The translations under genes and the position numbers were made by a program. The notes below the pieces were generated by a model. The model did not search any database, had not been told where the DNA came from, and saw nothing but the letters and a program-made list of their open reading frames with translations. Source: Ascarosepion bandense (lineage: Eukaryota > Mollusca > Cephalopoda > Sepiida > Sepiidae). Taken from it: a stretch of 64,000 nt of DNA. This document shows positions 32,352 to 42,216 of the stretch, piece after piece (the first letter of the stretch is position 1; each line of letters opens with the position of its first letter). The stretch lies in contig JBBBDQ010001123.1 in NCBI GenBank assembly GCA_037127315.1, forward strand, positions 1,020,001-1,084,000, in the 5' to 3' direction.

Positions 32352-32405
32352 TGGATCTGACGAGCCGCAATAATAAGATCAAAGCGGTGAAATATGTATT
32401 ATCCA
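32352..32405 (+). ncRNA. Hammerhead-like motif, plus strand of the pair
   Basis: Plus strand: stem I TGGAT (32352-32356), CTGACGA (32357-32363), stem II GCCGC/GCGGT around a 15-nt loop, GAAA (32389-32392), TATGTATT with a minimal stem III, then ATCCA (32401-32405). The loop length and TATGTAT stem III match the fold at 23.3 kb although the loop bases differ. The two motifs face each other in an inverted repeat spanning about 32264-32430. Confidence 0.57.
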
Positions 32406-32423
32406 TTGTAATAATCGAAAAAT

Positions 32424-32454
<31 letters not shown>

Positions 32455-32457
<3 letters not shown>

Positions 32458-32910
32458 GTATGGCTATGCTAATTATTATTAGCTAACCAATCCCATTACA
32501 CCTCCCGGAACCTTTTAGGTCTAACTTCCTGAGTTGACCTACTGCTTTTCCTACATCCCCTCCCCATTTCAGTGGACAGATATTCACCAAAATGCTTTCA
32601 TTAAATTGAAGTTAGCATTATCCATGAAACCGATTGTCCAGATTTTTACCCTCCAAAAATGTAGAACGAGATCTCCTATAATGAGAAATCCTATTGAAAC
32701 CACTGAAATGGGGAGGGATGTAGGAGTAGTAGTAGGTTGAATCAGGGAGTGAGACCTAAAAGGTTCCGGGAGGTGTAGGTGATTGGCTAGCTAATAACAA
32801 TTAGCAAAGCCATACCCCATATGCTTATTATTATCAGCTAGCCAATACCACTACACTTCCCGGAACCTTTTAGGTCTGACTCCCTGATTTGACCTACTGC
32901 TACTCCTACA
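32455..32910. repeat. 120-bp inverted repeats around a Gypsy fragment, plus a third arm
   Basis: Arms 32455-32575 and 32700-32818 are reverse complements with few differences (GGGGTATGGCTATGCTAAT..., CTCCCGGAACCTTTTAGGTC). The left arm repeats again at 32821-32910 in direct orientation. The 125 bp between the arms continues a frame PFQWTDIHQNAFIKLKLALS, a Gypsy-type pol segment just after the RT. TA repeats (32428-32454) border it on the left. Confidence 0.75.
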
Positions 32911-32979
32911 AGTTGGTAATAATGAAAATCTTTTAAAGTTTTTTAAACTTTTTTGTTACGCAAAAGCATTCGACAAAGT

Positions 32980-33239
32980 CAGTCAGTAAAGTGTCATACG
33001 TGAAACACGTTTTAGGCGATTATGTCTCGAAAGAGACATGACAGACTGGGCAGAAGATTATTCCGCAGTAGGTTACCATTGCTTTCTGCGGTAGGCTGGT
33101 TGCCAGCCAAGGCTATAGAACCCAATCTGTCCTGTTATTTAACCCATAACTGGAGAGAAGAAACGGATTAATACCTTTCCCAAAGGTATTTGCGGGTAAG
33201 TGAACGCAATGAATTCAACTGTTATTTGAACACTTGGGT
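32980..33239 (-). mobile_element. tRNA-derived SINE inside the LINE
   Basis: Minus copy with standard tail and body; the tRNA head is truncated or lost. Flanked by TTCGACAAAGT (32969-32979) and TTCGACTAAGT (33240-33250), an 11-bp target duplication with one change, which interrupts LINE motif A. Confidence 0.9.
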
Positions 33240-33786
33240 TTCGACTAAGTATGCCACAAAAACTTGATAGAAAAGCTCAATATCCTAGACATATTTGGAA
33301 AAGACATTACAGTAATCAAGAACCTATAATGGCAAACCGCCTGTATATGGACAGGAAATGAATTCAGCAGATATATGAAAAAAGAAAGTGGTGTAAGACA
33401 AGGATGTGTCTTCTCACCAGACCTATTCAACCTATACAGCGAAGCAATTCTGAGAGAACTAGACGTTATGCCAGGATTCATCATCGGCAACCACAATCTG
33501 AACAATATATTATACGTAGATGACACAGTGCTGATAGCAGAAAGAAAACTACAAGACCTCCTACATAAATTCATAAAGAATTTAAGCACAGTTTTAGTTG
33601 GAAACAACGCAAAGAGTACTTGACTACTATGTGATGTCTGTCCTTCTATATAGCATCGAATGTTGGACAATCTCACCAAAGATTAAAATGTCTTGAAACA
33701 GCCAAAATGAGGTTCTACAGAAGGATACTGAGGATATCATGGACCGAACATGTGAGCAATGACGAGGTTTTGGAAATGATGGAAAC

Positions 33787-34528
33787 TGTTATAGTGAAAC
33801 ACACCTATTCTTCAGATAATGGACTCTCCCTCCTATATTAATAAGAGTTAACAAGAAGTTAAAATGTGGAAAAAGAAAATTAATCCAAGTTTCAGATGTG
33901 AAAGGTTACCTCTCGGAGACGACTGTCCCTTTAAGAACTTAAATTGCTACAAATATGGAAAAGTAAGACATAAAAATCACACTGTAAAACCAAAGCAAGG
34001 AAAAGTTTTTACAGAAAATATTTTGTACACATCGTTGAGGCGGAAAAGATAATTGCAGAAAACCGAAGAAAATTTGTGTATGCGAAAATTAATAATGTGG
34101 ATGTAAAATTAATAATGTGGATGTAAAAATGCAACTAGACACTGGTACTGATATCCCAATAATCAACGAAGCCACATGGAAAGTGTTATGGTGAAACACA
34201 CCTATTCATCAGATAATGGACTGTCACTCCTATATTAATAAGTGTTAACAGGAAGTTAACTCGAGAAGTTCTTGGGAAGTTCTTAGGAGTTCTTAGAAGT
34301 TCTAGAGAGTTCTTTAGAGTTCTATTGGAGTTAAGTAGAACTATTAGTTAGTTCAAGTTTGGACATAGTTGGACTAAGGCAGTTGATATTAGTCGGCAGT
34401 TAGCCGAATACTAAGGAGTCAGCTTACAGCGGTTGATTACCAAGTTCCTAAGATTTAGGGTGTGTTATTTCGATTAGCAACCAACATAGCACGTTTATAG
34501 ATTTCAGTGCGAAAACTTCTCCACAACA
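33787..34528 (+). mobile_element. Internally deleted Gypsy-type LTR retrotransposon
   Basis: A 74-bp LTR stub (33787-33860, TGTTATAGTGAAACACACCT...) joins a 323-bp internal piece that encodes a zinc-knuckle region (FRCERLPLGDDCPFKN, CYKYGKVRHKNH) and a protease start (MQLDTGTDIPIINEATWK, catalytic DTG). It then joins a full LTR (34184-34528, TG...CA). The 5-bp target duplication is GAAAC/GAAAT (33782-33786, 34529-34533). There is no RT or integrase, so it needed help in trans. Confidence 0.85.
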
Positions 34529-34834
34529 GAAATGAAAAGGAAATTAATTACTTAACACCAGGAAGAGACAGCTGAAGTTTCTGGGACACGTAATGAGGAA
34601 GTAGGGCTTGGAGAATCTGATGCTCACAAGACGGGTAGAGGGAAAGAGAGACAGGAGAAAGCAACGCGTGACATACTTAATGAATTAAGCAAATTGATAT
34701 CGGAGCAGAGTTTGGGTGGAATACCAAGAGAAAAGTCGCTAAGAGCTACAAGCTATAGGAAGATGTAGAGAGCCATGACCGCCTATGTCATGAAGGAACA
34801 CGGTACATAGAAGAAGACTATATTTGCAGTAAGA

Positions 34835-35095
34835 CAATATTTACAGTTAAATTGGTTTGATGTAGCCGTAAGTTCTATGTTAAGTTTCTTCTCTCACACT
34901 TCTCGATTGTAGAACATCCTTCCAGTCAACTTTGATCTTTAAAAAATCTAAATGCAATGTCAATCGTTACGTTCCTTTATTGTTCTCCTTCCTTACTACA
35001 TTTTACTTTTTCTCGTGTTTTCTCATATGCAATAACCCCTTGTGTCTCAGTGGCTTTATTGCCTTGCTAGGGGTGAAATGATTAAAAAAAGAAAA
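34835..35095 (+). mobile_element. CR1/L2/Jockey-like LINE 3' region, decayed
   Basis: TTGGTTTGATGTAGCCGTAA to the tail CCCCTTGTGTCTCAGTGGCT and GGTGAAATGATTAAAAAAAG; same sub-variant as 14940-15210. Confidence 0.6.
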
Positions 35096-35229
35096 CTTAA
35101 CAAAAATGTTTTTTGTCTTAAGTTGAGGGAAGATTAGCAAAAAAAAAAATCATCCCTATAACCCATTTGAATTTTCCAGCCTGTTACCATCTCTTGAAAG
35201 AACATTGATCTACTTTGTTCTTAATTCTG

Positions 35230-37015
35230 TAGTACTTTAGGCAAGCTACCTCACATGTATGGTCTACCTAAGATTCATAAAGACGGTATTCCGCTCAGGC
35301 CGATTATTAGCAGCCTAGGCTCGGTGTGCCACCCTCTGACTCCCTTCCTTGCACATATAATTGACCCACTGATAGGAAAGTCACCATCATATGTTCGAAA
35401 CTCCGCCCACTTCGTGGTGAGTCTGTTCGCCAAGGTACTCATGGTAGAGGCATTATCGGTAGTCAGAGACAGACTGGCCATGACTCATCCCTAGGAGAAC
35501 GTAACAATATGCCACTAGATAAAATGATGGAGATGCTGACTTTCTGAACATAAACAACACACTTCGGATTGGGATCAGACATCTATCGGCACGATGAAGA
35601 CTAAGCAATGGGCTCACCGTTATCATCCTCAATCGCTAAGATATATATGGAATACTCTGAAGAGATGGCATTAGAATCTAAAGTTTTAAAGTCATCTCTA
35701 TGGATGTGATACGTTGATGACACCTTCATACTCTGGCCACACCAGGAGAAGGTCCAGACGCTACTGGACCATATGAACTGAATAAAATCATCCATACAGT
35801 TCACTATGGGAAAAGAGAGTGACAACAAACTGGCATTTCTGGATGTGCTAATAACTCGACCAGAGGGGGAGTTCAAGACATCCGTATACTGCAAGCCACC
35901 ATTCACCGGACAATACCTCAACTTTTACTCCCACCGCCCATACAATGTAAAGAAAGGGATCGTCCTCTGCCTGCAGCAATGTGCAAAAGTTATAAGTGGT
36001 GACCCAGAGATTTACGGACAGGAAATGGTTAGTATAAGCAGTACCCTACAATATAACAATTATCCCAGGTACATGACAACAACTCCAACAAACATGGAAG
36101 GGAGGGTGCATGAGGATAACAACTCTCAGAAAATAGCCTCAGTCTGCCTACCCTATGTGAAGGGGTTATCAGAGAAAATACAAAGGATCTGTGGCCCATA
36201 TAACATCAGGACGAACTTCAAAACTGGTTCTACACTTCGCACGTACTTCTCCCGAGTAAGACCCCCCCCCCAACAGAGGAGGACATGACTAAGGACTGTG
36301 TGTACACCATTCCATGTAGCTGTGGAAAGAAATATAAAAGGAGAAACAGGCTACAAGAAATCGCAAGGCCGTAACACGAGAGGAGATAGAAAAATCAGGC
36401 ACCAGAAATGAAGGGAGAAAGTGGATCACTGCCCCCTATGGTATGAAGTTGAAATAATAGATAGAGAACGTCACTGGAAAATACGTAAACTTAAGTAATC
36501 AGCACATATGCTAGGCTACAAAAATCTTCCTAGCATAGAAATGAATACAATATGGGAACCAAGTAATACGGAATGCCAGAGAAAATCATTAGTGTCAAAA
36601 TTGCAATATGAGCTCTGGTAAAAAAAAATCTAGCAAAAAACATTAACATCAAAAATTGCAATATGAACTCTGGTAAAAAATGGTTACTGAACTTTGGGTT
36701 TATAAATCACAGAAATTGAGTTGTTCTTGTTCTTAAGGACACATGGCCCAGTGGATATAGTTTGTTAATTCCAGTGACTTGAATCAAAGAGTTATGAGTT
36801 CAATACCAGGCTAATATAGAGTCGGGTTAGAGGGAAATAACTCATGACTACCAAAGAGGTTTCGCACAAGGAATTAGAATGATATACCCCAGTGATCGTA
36901 ATTAAGGGTTCGGTTCTAAATTCTTAGCACTGGAGCGTACAACGGCCGAAACGCCGCACGAAACGGCAACAAAGATGAGGACAATAGTCCGAATAGTGTA
37001 GTGCACTTATTTTGC
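35230..37015 (+). mobile_element. Penelope element, RT through GIY-YIG, inactive
   Basis: The reading frame, with breaks, shows YGLPKIHKDGIPLRPIISSL (conserved RT start block), HPLTPFLAHII, YVDDTFILWPHQEKVQ (catalytic YVDD), SDNKLAFLDVLITRPEG, YCKPPFTGQYLNFYSHRPYN, VCLPYVKGLSEKIQRICGPY and a GIY-YIG start near 36300 (CVYTIPC-type remains, GETGYK). This is the RT-plus-GIY-YIG layout of Penelope. It is a different lineage from the CNCR-type PLEs elsewhere in the window. A tRNA-like head at 36735-36820 and a PLE-type 3' flank at 36930-37015 follow. Confidence 0.8.
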
Positions 37016-37390
37016 ATTTGACTATAGCTATTCGCTCTGCATAATATTGCAGGTATTCTAGAGTGAGGCTAGGTGCAAGTATAGCTAATCTACGACATCT
37101 GCGTAAACATTAGCCTTGTAGATATATTTTTGCATATAAAACTCCCCGTTTTACAATTCAATGACATACTTCTGACATATTGCCGAATTACCACCCAACC
37201 TTTAACCTTTAACAGAAAGGAAAGCGTAGGCCATTTTTGGGAAAACTCATCCTCTACTGCTATGTTGTGGGTGAACATAATAAAATAGACCGAAGTATTT
37301 TTCATATTTTGATTAATAACAATTTATGGCTTTTCTCTAAGCATATTTATTGGCTTATTTAAAACTAACTGTATTTTTTTCTTTGACTAC
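37015..37390. other. Intron sequence, nothing recognised
   Basis: No element identified before the transmembrane exon. Confidence 0.4.
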
Positions 37391-37392
37391 AG

Positions 37393-37509
37393 GCCACCAC
37401 GTTATTCATTATCAGTCGCCTTCAAAAGAAAATCCAATGGTGGATTGTTCTTTGCAGTATTTTAGTCGGGCTTCTCATCCTCATTTTGCTCGGCGTTCTT
37501 CTATGGAAG
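37393..37509 (+). CDS. Integrin alpha exon f (transmembrane helix)
   Basis: The acceptor is TTTGACTACAG and the donor GTAAGA. The exon encodes 39 residues (218-256). After a basic and aromatic stretch (RLQKKIQWW) there are about 21 hydrophobic residues with a small-residue VGLL step, ending LLWK. This is the layout of an alpha-integrin transmembrane helix directly before the GFFKR motif, which follows in the next exon. Confidence 0.93.
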
Positions 37510-37708
37510 GTAAGATGCACCAACCAAACGATTGCCTGTGGATTTTGGTGACTTTGTCATTTATTTTTTCTGTTTGAAACTATAATTACGCTTTTATTTG
37601 TTATGGCTCTACATTTGATAAACAATTTCACAAAACCATATTTTCCTGAAAATATATTTGCATTGGGAAATTAACAGAATCAAACTGAACATATTTTTTC
37701 CATCATTC

Positions 37709-37880
37709 TGAATGTGCGGGTGATGTAACGGATAACGACGCCTAATGAGCAATCGGCGATCCTAGTTCTAATTCCAGTAAAGTTCGTTACGATCACTTCT
37801 GTGCAAATACTTTTGTGAGAGGTATGAGTTTATTTCCGCTAGTTATTGGTTAAATAGCAAGTCTTGAATCTGAAAAATCA
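37709..37880 (+). mobile_element. Old tRNA-derived SINE fragment
   Basis: A diverged head (ATGTGCGGGTGATGTAACGG, CCTAGTTCTAATTCC) and body (CAAATACTTTTGTGAGAGGT, GTTATTGGTTAAATAGCAAG) of the SINE type, without the standard tail. Confidence 0.65.
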
Positions 37881-38337
37881 TTTTTATTCTCCGAAAATCG
37901 TTAATGCAATATCTATTCCCATAAATAATTATCGCAAAAATATATATAAGGACATGATAGGACGTTTCATTTACTACTGCTGGCTTTAAATAATCTACAA
38001 AGGGTTGACAATCAGTAAAAAGCTAATTAACATTTTTTTTTGTTTACACTTGTGACGCGCATGAATAATGACAATGTTTTTTTTATGCTTAACTGACCAG
38101 AAAGATTATAAAATAGGCTTTTCATTTATTTAAACTTAATATTATATTGACTAAATAGTTACTATTTCACCAGCAGTACTACGGAATCATTTTACTCATA
38201 GTATACAATCCAAATATGGGTTTCTTACTAACATAGAGGTTTACTTCAACTAGTATATATTTTGACTTTTAAAAGTCTAGTGGTATTAACTATTTTTTTA
38301 TTTTGTTCCTTGTGACTTTTACAGCAACTTTCAAAGT

Positions 38338-38638
38338 AGTCAGTCAGTTAAGTGCCATACATGATACACACTTGGGCGATCATGTCTCGAAAGAGACATG
38401 ACTGACTGGCCAGAAGATTTTCTTACACTAGGTTGCCATTACTTTCTGCGGTAGAATGGTCGCAAATCAGAGCTATAAAATGCAATTTGTTATGCTATTT
38501 AACTCATAGCTGGAGGGAAAAGAGACGAATTCATACCTTTCCCAAGGGTATTTGCGTGTAGGTGAATGCAACTAATTCAACTGGAATTCGAACTCGGCTC
38601 TCAGATTCCGAGCCGATATCCACTTCACCACAACGCAC
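38338..38638 (-). mobile_element. tRNA-derived SINE
   Basis: Full-length minus copy, CAGTCAGTTAAGTGCCATAC to CCACTTCACCACAACGCACG, more diverged than average in the middle. Confidence 0.88.
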
Positions 38639-38639
38639 G

Positions 38640-39240
38640 CTACTCTATTTTACATCGTTATTTTGTATTTAAAATCAGTGCATCATATGGACAGGATGGG
38701 ACATTTCACCACTGCCGACTCAACAGCGGCCAATTCAACTCAAGAACAACTCACCACCAGTCTACCCAGTGCGAAGACAATTTATAATGGGGCAATTAAT
38801 TGAGGTCATCCCCTTTGCCCCTAAATTGAAGAAATCTATGAAGGCAGATGAATCAATTTTCCAGATTATTCTTCTTTTTCACAACGATGTCCAACGAAAT
38901 TTGAAGGCAATAGCATACAATTTTCAAGAAATTTATAAATTAAAAATAAAGTCATGAATTAAAATATGATCTTTAATAAATTACTATTATTTGTTTTTAA
39001 ATAGTCGACGAAAAATTCATAGTGTGTTCATTTAGTTGTCCTGAATTGGAGTTATCACGGAGATGAACTGGCTGGTGTTGTTGAGTCGGCGTTGATGTGT
39101 CGGCGGCATTGAGATGGCGCTGATGAGTCGTGATGAGTCGTCCTGTACCCTCAGAAGGAAAATTCAGTTTTAAATTAAAGACATATTTGTTACTGTTTAT
39201 TTAAAATTAAAACAAAAGCGGCTACATCGAATCAATAAGT
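38640..39240. other. Intron sequence, nothing recognised
   Basis: Two stretches with GGCG/GTTGATG-type short repeats at 39060-39140 (GTCGGCGTTGATGTGTCGGC); otherwise unassigned. Confidence 0.35.
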
Positions 39241-39870
39241 ACAGCTTCCGCAAGAAAAGTTTGGTCACTGTGTCGTGCCAGAATTTTTTTCTTGTCAGAG
39301 TTCATCTGGCACACTTACAAATCTACCATTTGTCCATACATTGAACACTGTTGCTATATCTAGTCTGGTGCTTCTGCTATTCGTCTCGAGGTTCTTGACA
39401 AAATCCAAAGCAGGATCTGCAATATAATCGATCCTAACTTGGCATCTCAACTTCAGTCCTTTTCTCATCCCTCTGTCTTTTTTACAAATACTTTTATGGC
39501 AACTAGTCTGAATAAATGTTTTCCCTTGTGCCAAGACTACATTAATTTAAATGTGCGACTAGATTGGCGTATAGGTCCCACTTGCTTGCTGTTGAATATT
39601 AACCTATTAGAAATACTATAGACTGACCGCCAACGATTTAAGGCTCACTTACAGTTCTTTATTTAAGCATCTAAACTAGTTCATTTGTGTTATCGATGTA
39701 TTATTTACTCTATAACAAACACCCTTCTGTTTATTTGCTTCACTGATAAATACAATCTTCTAAAAGTTAAATGCAACAAAAATCGCCATTTTTTGTTTTC
39801 TTGAATCCCGTTCATTTTTTGCTTCTTGCTCAATCCTCCATATTCTCAGTCGTATTTTCACTCCTTGTAA
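39240..39870 (+). mobile_element. CR1/L2/Jockey-like LINE, decayed
   Basis: AAATCTACCATTTGTCCATA (KSTI-P block) and GTCTCGAGGTTCTTGACAAA follow the layout of 27680-27780, then a long decayed C-terminal region. Confidence 0.65.
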
Positions 39871-39914
39871 ACTTACTTGTGCACTCGATGCATTTCCAAA
39901 TTGCTTTTTTTTTA

Positions 39915-40505
39915 AATCATTTCACCCCAAGCAAGGCATTCCACTGCCACTATTGCGCTTGGGGCTACATAGGGGGAGGTAAATAGGAAGAGTGGTTAGA
40001 TATAGGAAATGTCAGAAGGGGGGGGTGATATATAGTTGGGTGGGTGGGAAGAGTGTTTGCAAAAATGGAAGTTAGTGTGTTTGAAAGAATGGAAGTTAGT
40101 TTGTTAGGAGGTGTCTATTGACCTTACATTTAAACTCCTGGAGATTGTAGCCATCGGGGAAGCAGTCATGTGGAAGAGAATTCCACAGTCGGGAAGTGCG
40201 AGAAAAGAAATTGTTGGAGTAGAAGTTGAGGTTGCATTTTATCGGTTTCACTGTAAAAGGGTGGGATCTAGTTGCTAATCTAGTATCTCGTGCAAATTTG
40301 AACCTAGAGGGTACCAGTGATCTAAGTTCATCGGAGCAGAAGCCGTGAAAGTATTTATAGAAGAGACACAGGGAAGCCACGTCGCGCCGGTGAGAGAGAG
40401 AGACTGAAGGCGGTCTGCTAAGTCGGTATCGATCACATTACAGACTCTCCGCTGTACCTTGTCTAGAAGCCCGAGGAGAATAGCAGGGGCACGCTTGGAA
40501 AGAAA
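39915..40505 (-). mobile_element. CR1/L2/Jockey-like LINE, C-terminus and 3' UTR
   Basis: The minus strand reads MASLCLFYKYFHGFCSDELR, then FARDTRLATRSHPFTVKPIK, NNFFSRTSRLWNSLPHDCFP and EFKCKVNRHLLTN, an intact 94-codon stretch, followed by the 3' UTR to 39915. This is the best-preserved C-terminus of the family here. It is tail-to-tail with the preceding plus copy. Confidence 0.88.
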
Positions 40506-40509
40506 CGAT

Positions 40510-41145
40510 TAAAAAAGAAATGCGAAGATGCCCAGTTAAGATCATTTTTTTAAATGTGGTGCCTTTTTAGGATTTTTAAAGGGATCACATTGTTAGATAT
40601 TTCTTCCTTTATAGAGTCATAGTGTAAAGCGTTTTAAAAAATATTGAAAATGTAACACCCTTAAAAAAATGGGCTTAAGTGGGGCGCCATGACTGCTCTC
40701 TTGCCTCCAACATCTCTAGCCGTGCTATTGCTCTATGGGAAAATAAAATAAAAACAAATAAAATCATAATAAAAAAAATTAAAAACAAATTTTCTCATGA
40801 TGCTAGTAAATAAAGAAGAGGGAAATGGTTTTTGGTCATTTGCGCAATTTTATGGCCCCACTTTTGGAAAAGACTGTGCCTTTATCTTATCACTTTCCAA
40901 AGCAAACCGTTTGAATATGTTTTCCTGTTTCACTCATGAAGTAACCAAATTGGTCGTTCAAACATAGCGCAAATCTAACTTGAGATCGACCATTTTTCTT
41001 ATTATTATCCTTACGTGCCCTAAGTTACTTCTGGACGAGAAATGTATATACCAAAGAGACACTGAGAACTTACAGTTTATAAAAATAAAAAAAGAATAAT
41101 CGGTTCCAAGCATAAACTTAGGACAATTTCAAGCATAATTCTACA
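40510..41145. other. Intron sequence, nothing recognised
   Basis: AT-rich, unassigned. Confidence 0.4.
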
Positions 41146-41149
41146 AATA

Positions 41150-41590
41150 TTTCACGGCTTCTGCTCCGATGAACTTAGCTCACCGGTGCCCCCTACATAT
41201 GAATTTCCTCGAGCCACAAGATTAGCAACTAGGTCCCACCATTTTACTGGGAAACCAATAAAATGTAAACACAAATTCTACTCCATCAGCTTCTTTTCTC
41301 GCAATTCCCGCCTGTGGAACTCTCGTCCGTTTACTTGCTTCCTCGACAGCTACAATCACCAAGAATTTACATGTAAAGTCAATAGTCATCTCTTATCTCA
41401 CTGACTTGCATCCTCTCTCTCATGCTCCTTTTTCCGTCCACCCCACTCTCATCAGTATTCTCATCCTTCTCTTACCCATTTCCTGACGCCCCCTATAACC
41501 TGTCACTCTTTCTCATAACTTTCCACATATGTAACCCCCTGCACAACACTGGCAGTAAAATGCTTTGCTTGGGGCGATTTGATTATAAAA
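41150..41590 (+). mobile_element. CR1/L2/Jockey-like LINE, C-terminus and 3' UTR
   Basis: The frame reads FPRATRLATRSHHFTGKPIK, FFSRNSRLWNSRPF and EFTCKVNSHLLSH then stop, followed by the family 3' UTR (CTGACGCCCCCTATAACCTG ... GCTTGGGGCGATTTGATTAT). Confidence 0.85.
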
Positions 41591-41967
41591 ACAACACTGA
41601 AGATTTGTATGCTTGTACATTAATTGTTTATATAGGAACATAGTTCTCCACTTTCCTATTTGGTACAGATTTCAATTAAAGAAACACTTTTCCGTATGTA
41701 GGTTTATTTTATTCTGAAATTTGTTTCAGAAAATACGGTGGTATTCAGTACGTATTCATCATATTTTTAGAAATTCTTTTTGATCTCATTTTTTGGTCGG
41801 CTGATTCTCTACGAGACATATCCGATCTTATGCTCTCTTATTTCTTACAATTTCTATTCTTTGTTTATTATTAATTCCAGTATTATATTCTAACCATATT
41901 TTTGTTATGATTTTTAGTTAAACCTTTCTTTTATTCTGATAATTATTTATATTTTTATTACTATTAG

Positions 41968-42060
41968 GTTAAAAAATTTCATACAACGATAAAAATCTAA
42001 AAAAAATTCAAGTATTTGTGAAAAACTTTATATTTTTCTAATTGTATGAAATTTTTTAAC
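41968..42060. repeat. 19-bp perfect inverted repeat
   Basis: GTTAAAAAATTTCATACAA at 41968-41986 and its exact complement at 42042-42060; pairing continues imperfectly inward. Confidence 0.8.
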
Positions 42061-42168
42061 TTAAGATATACAGTCGAAATATTTTTAAAGCATTTCTAAA
42101 CATTGTCTTTTTTTTTCTTTAAACGTGTTTTTCTCTGAATGCTGAAAAATAGTGCTGTAAATCTAACA

Positions 42169-42169
<1 letters not shown>

Positions 42170-42216
<47 letters not shown>

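Larger units (their letters stand above)
32950..34815 (+). mobile_element. RTE-like LINE split by a SINE and a Gypsy insertion
   Basis: Three pieces of one copy: 32950-32979 (YAKAFDKV, motif A), 33240-33786 (NLIEKLNILDIFGKDITVIK, GVRQGCVFSPDLFNLYSEAI, NILYVDDTVLIAE with motif C) and 34529-34815 (KRKLIT to the family 3' terminus). An internal deletion removes the region between LQDLLHK and the DYYVMSVLLYSIECWTI block. The two insertions have their own target duplications. Confidence 0.85.
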
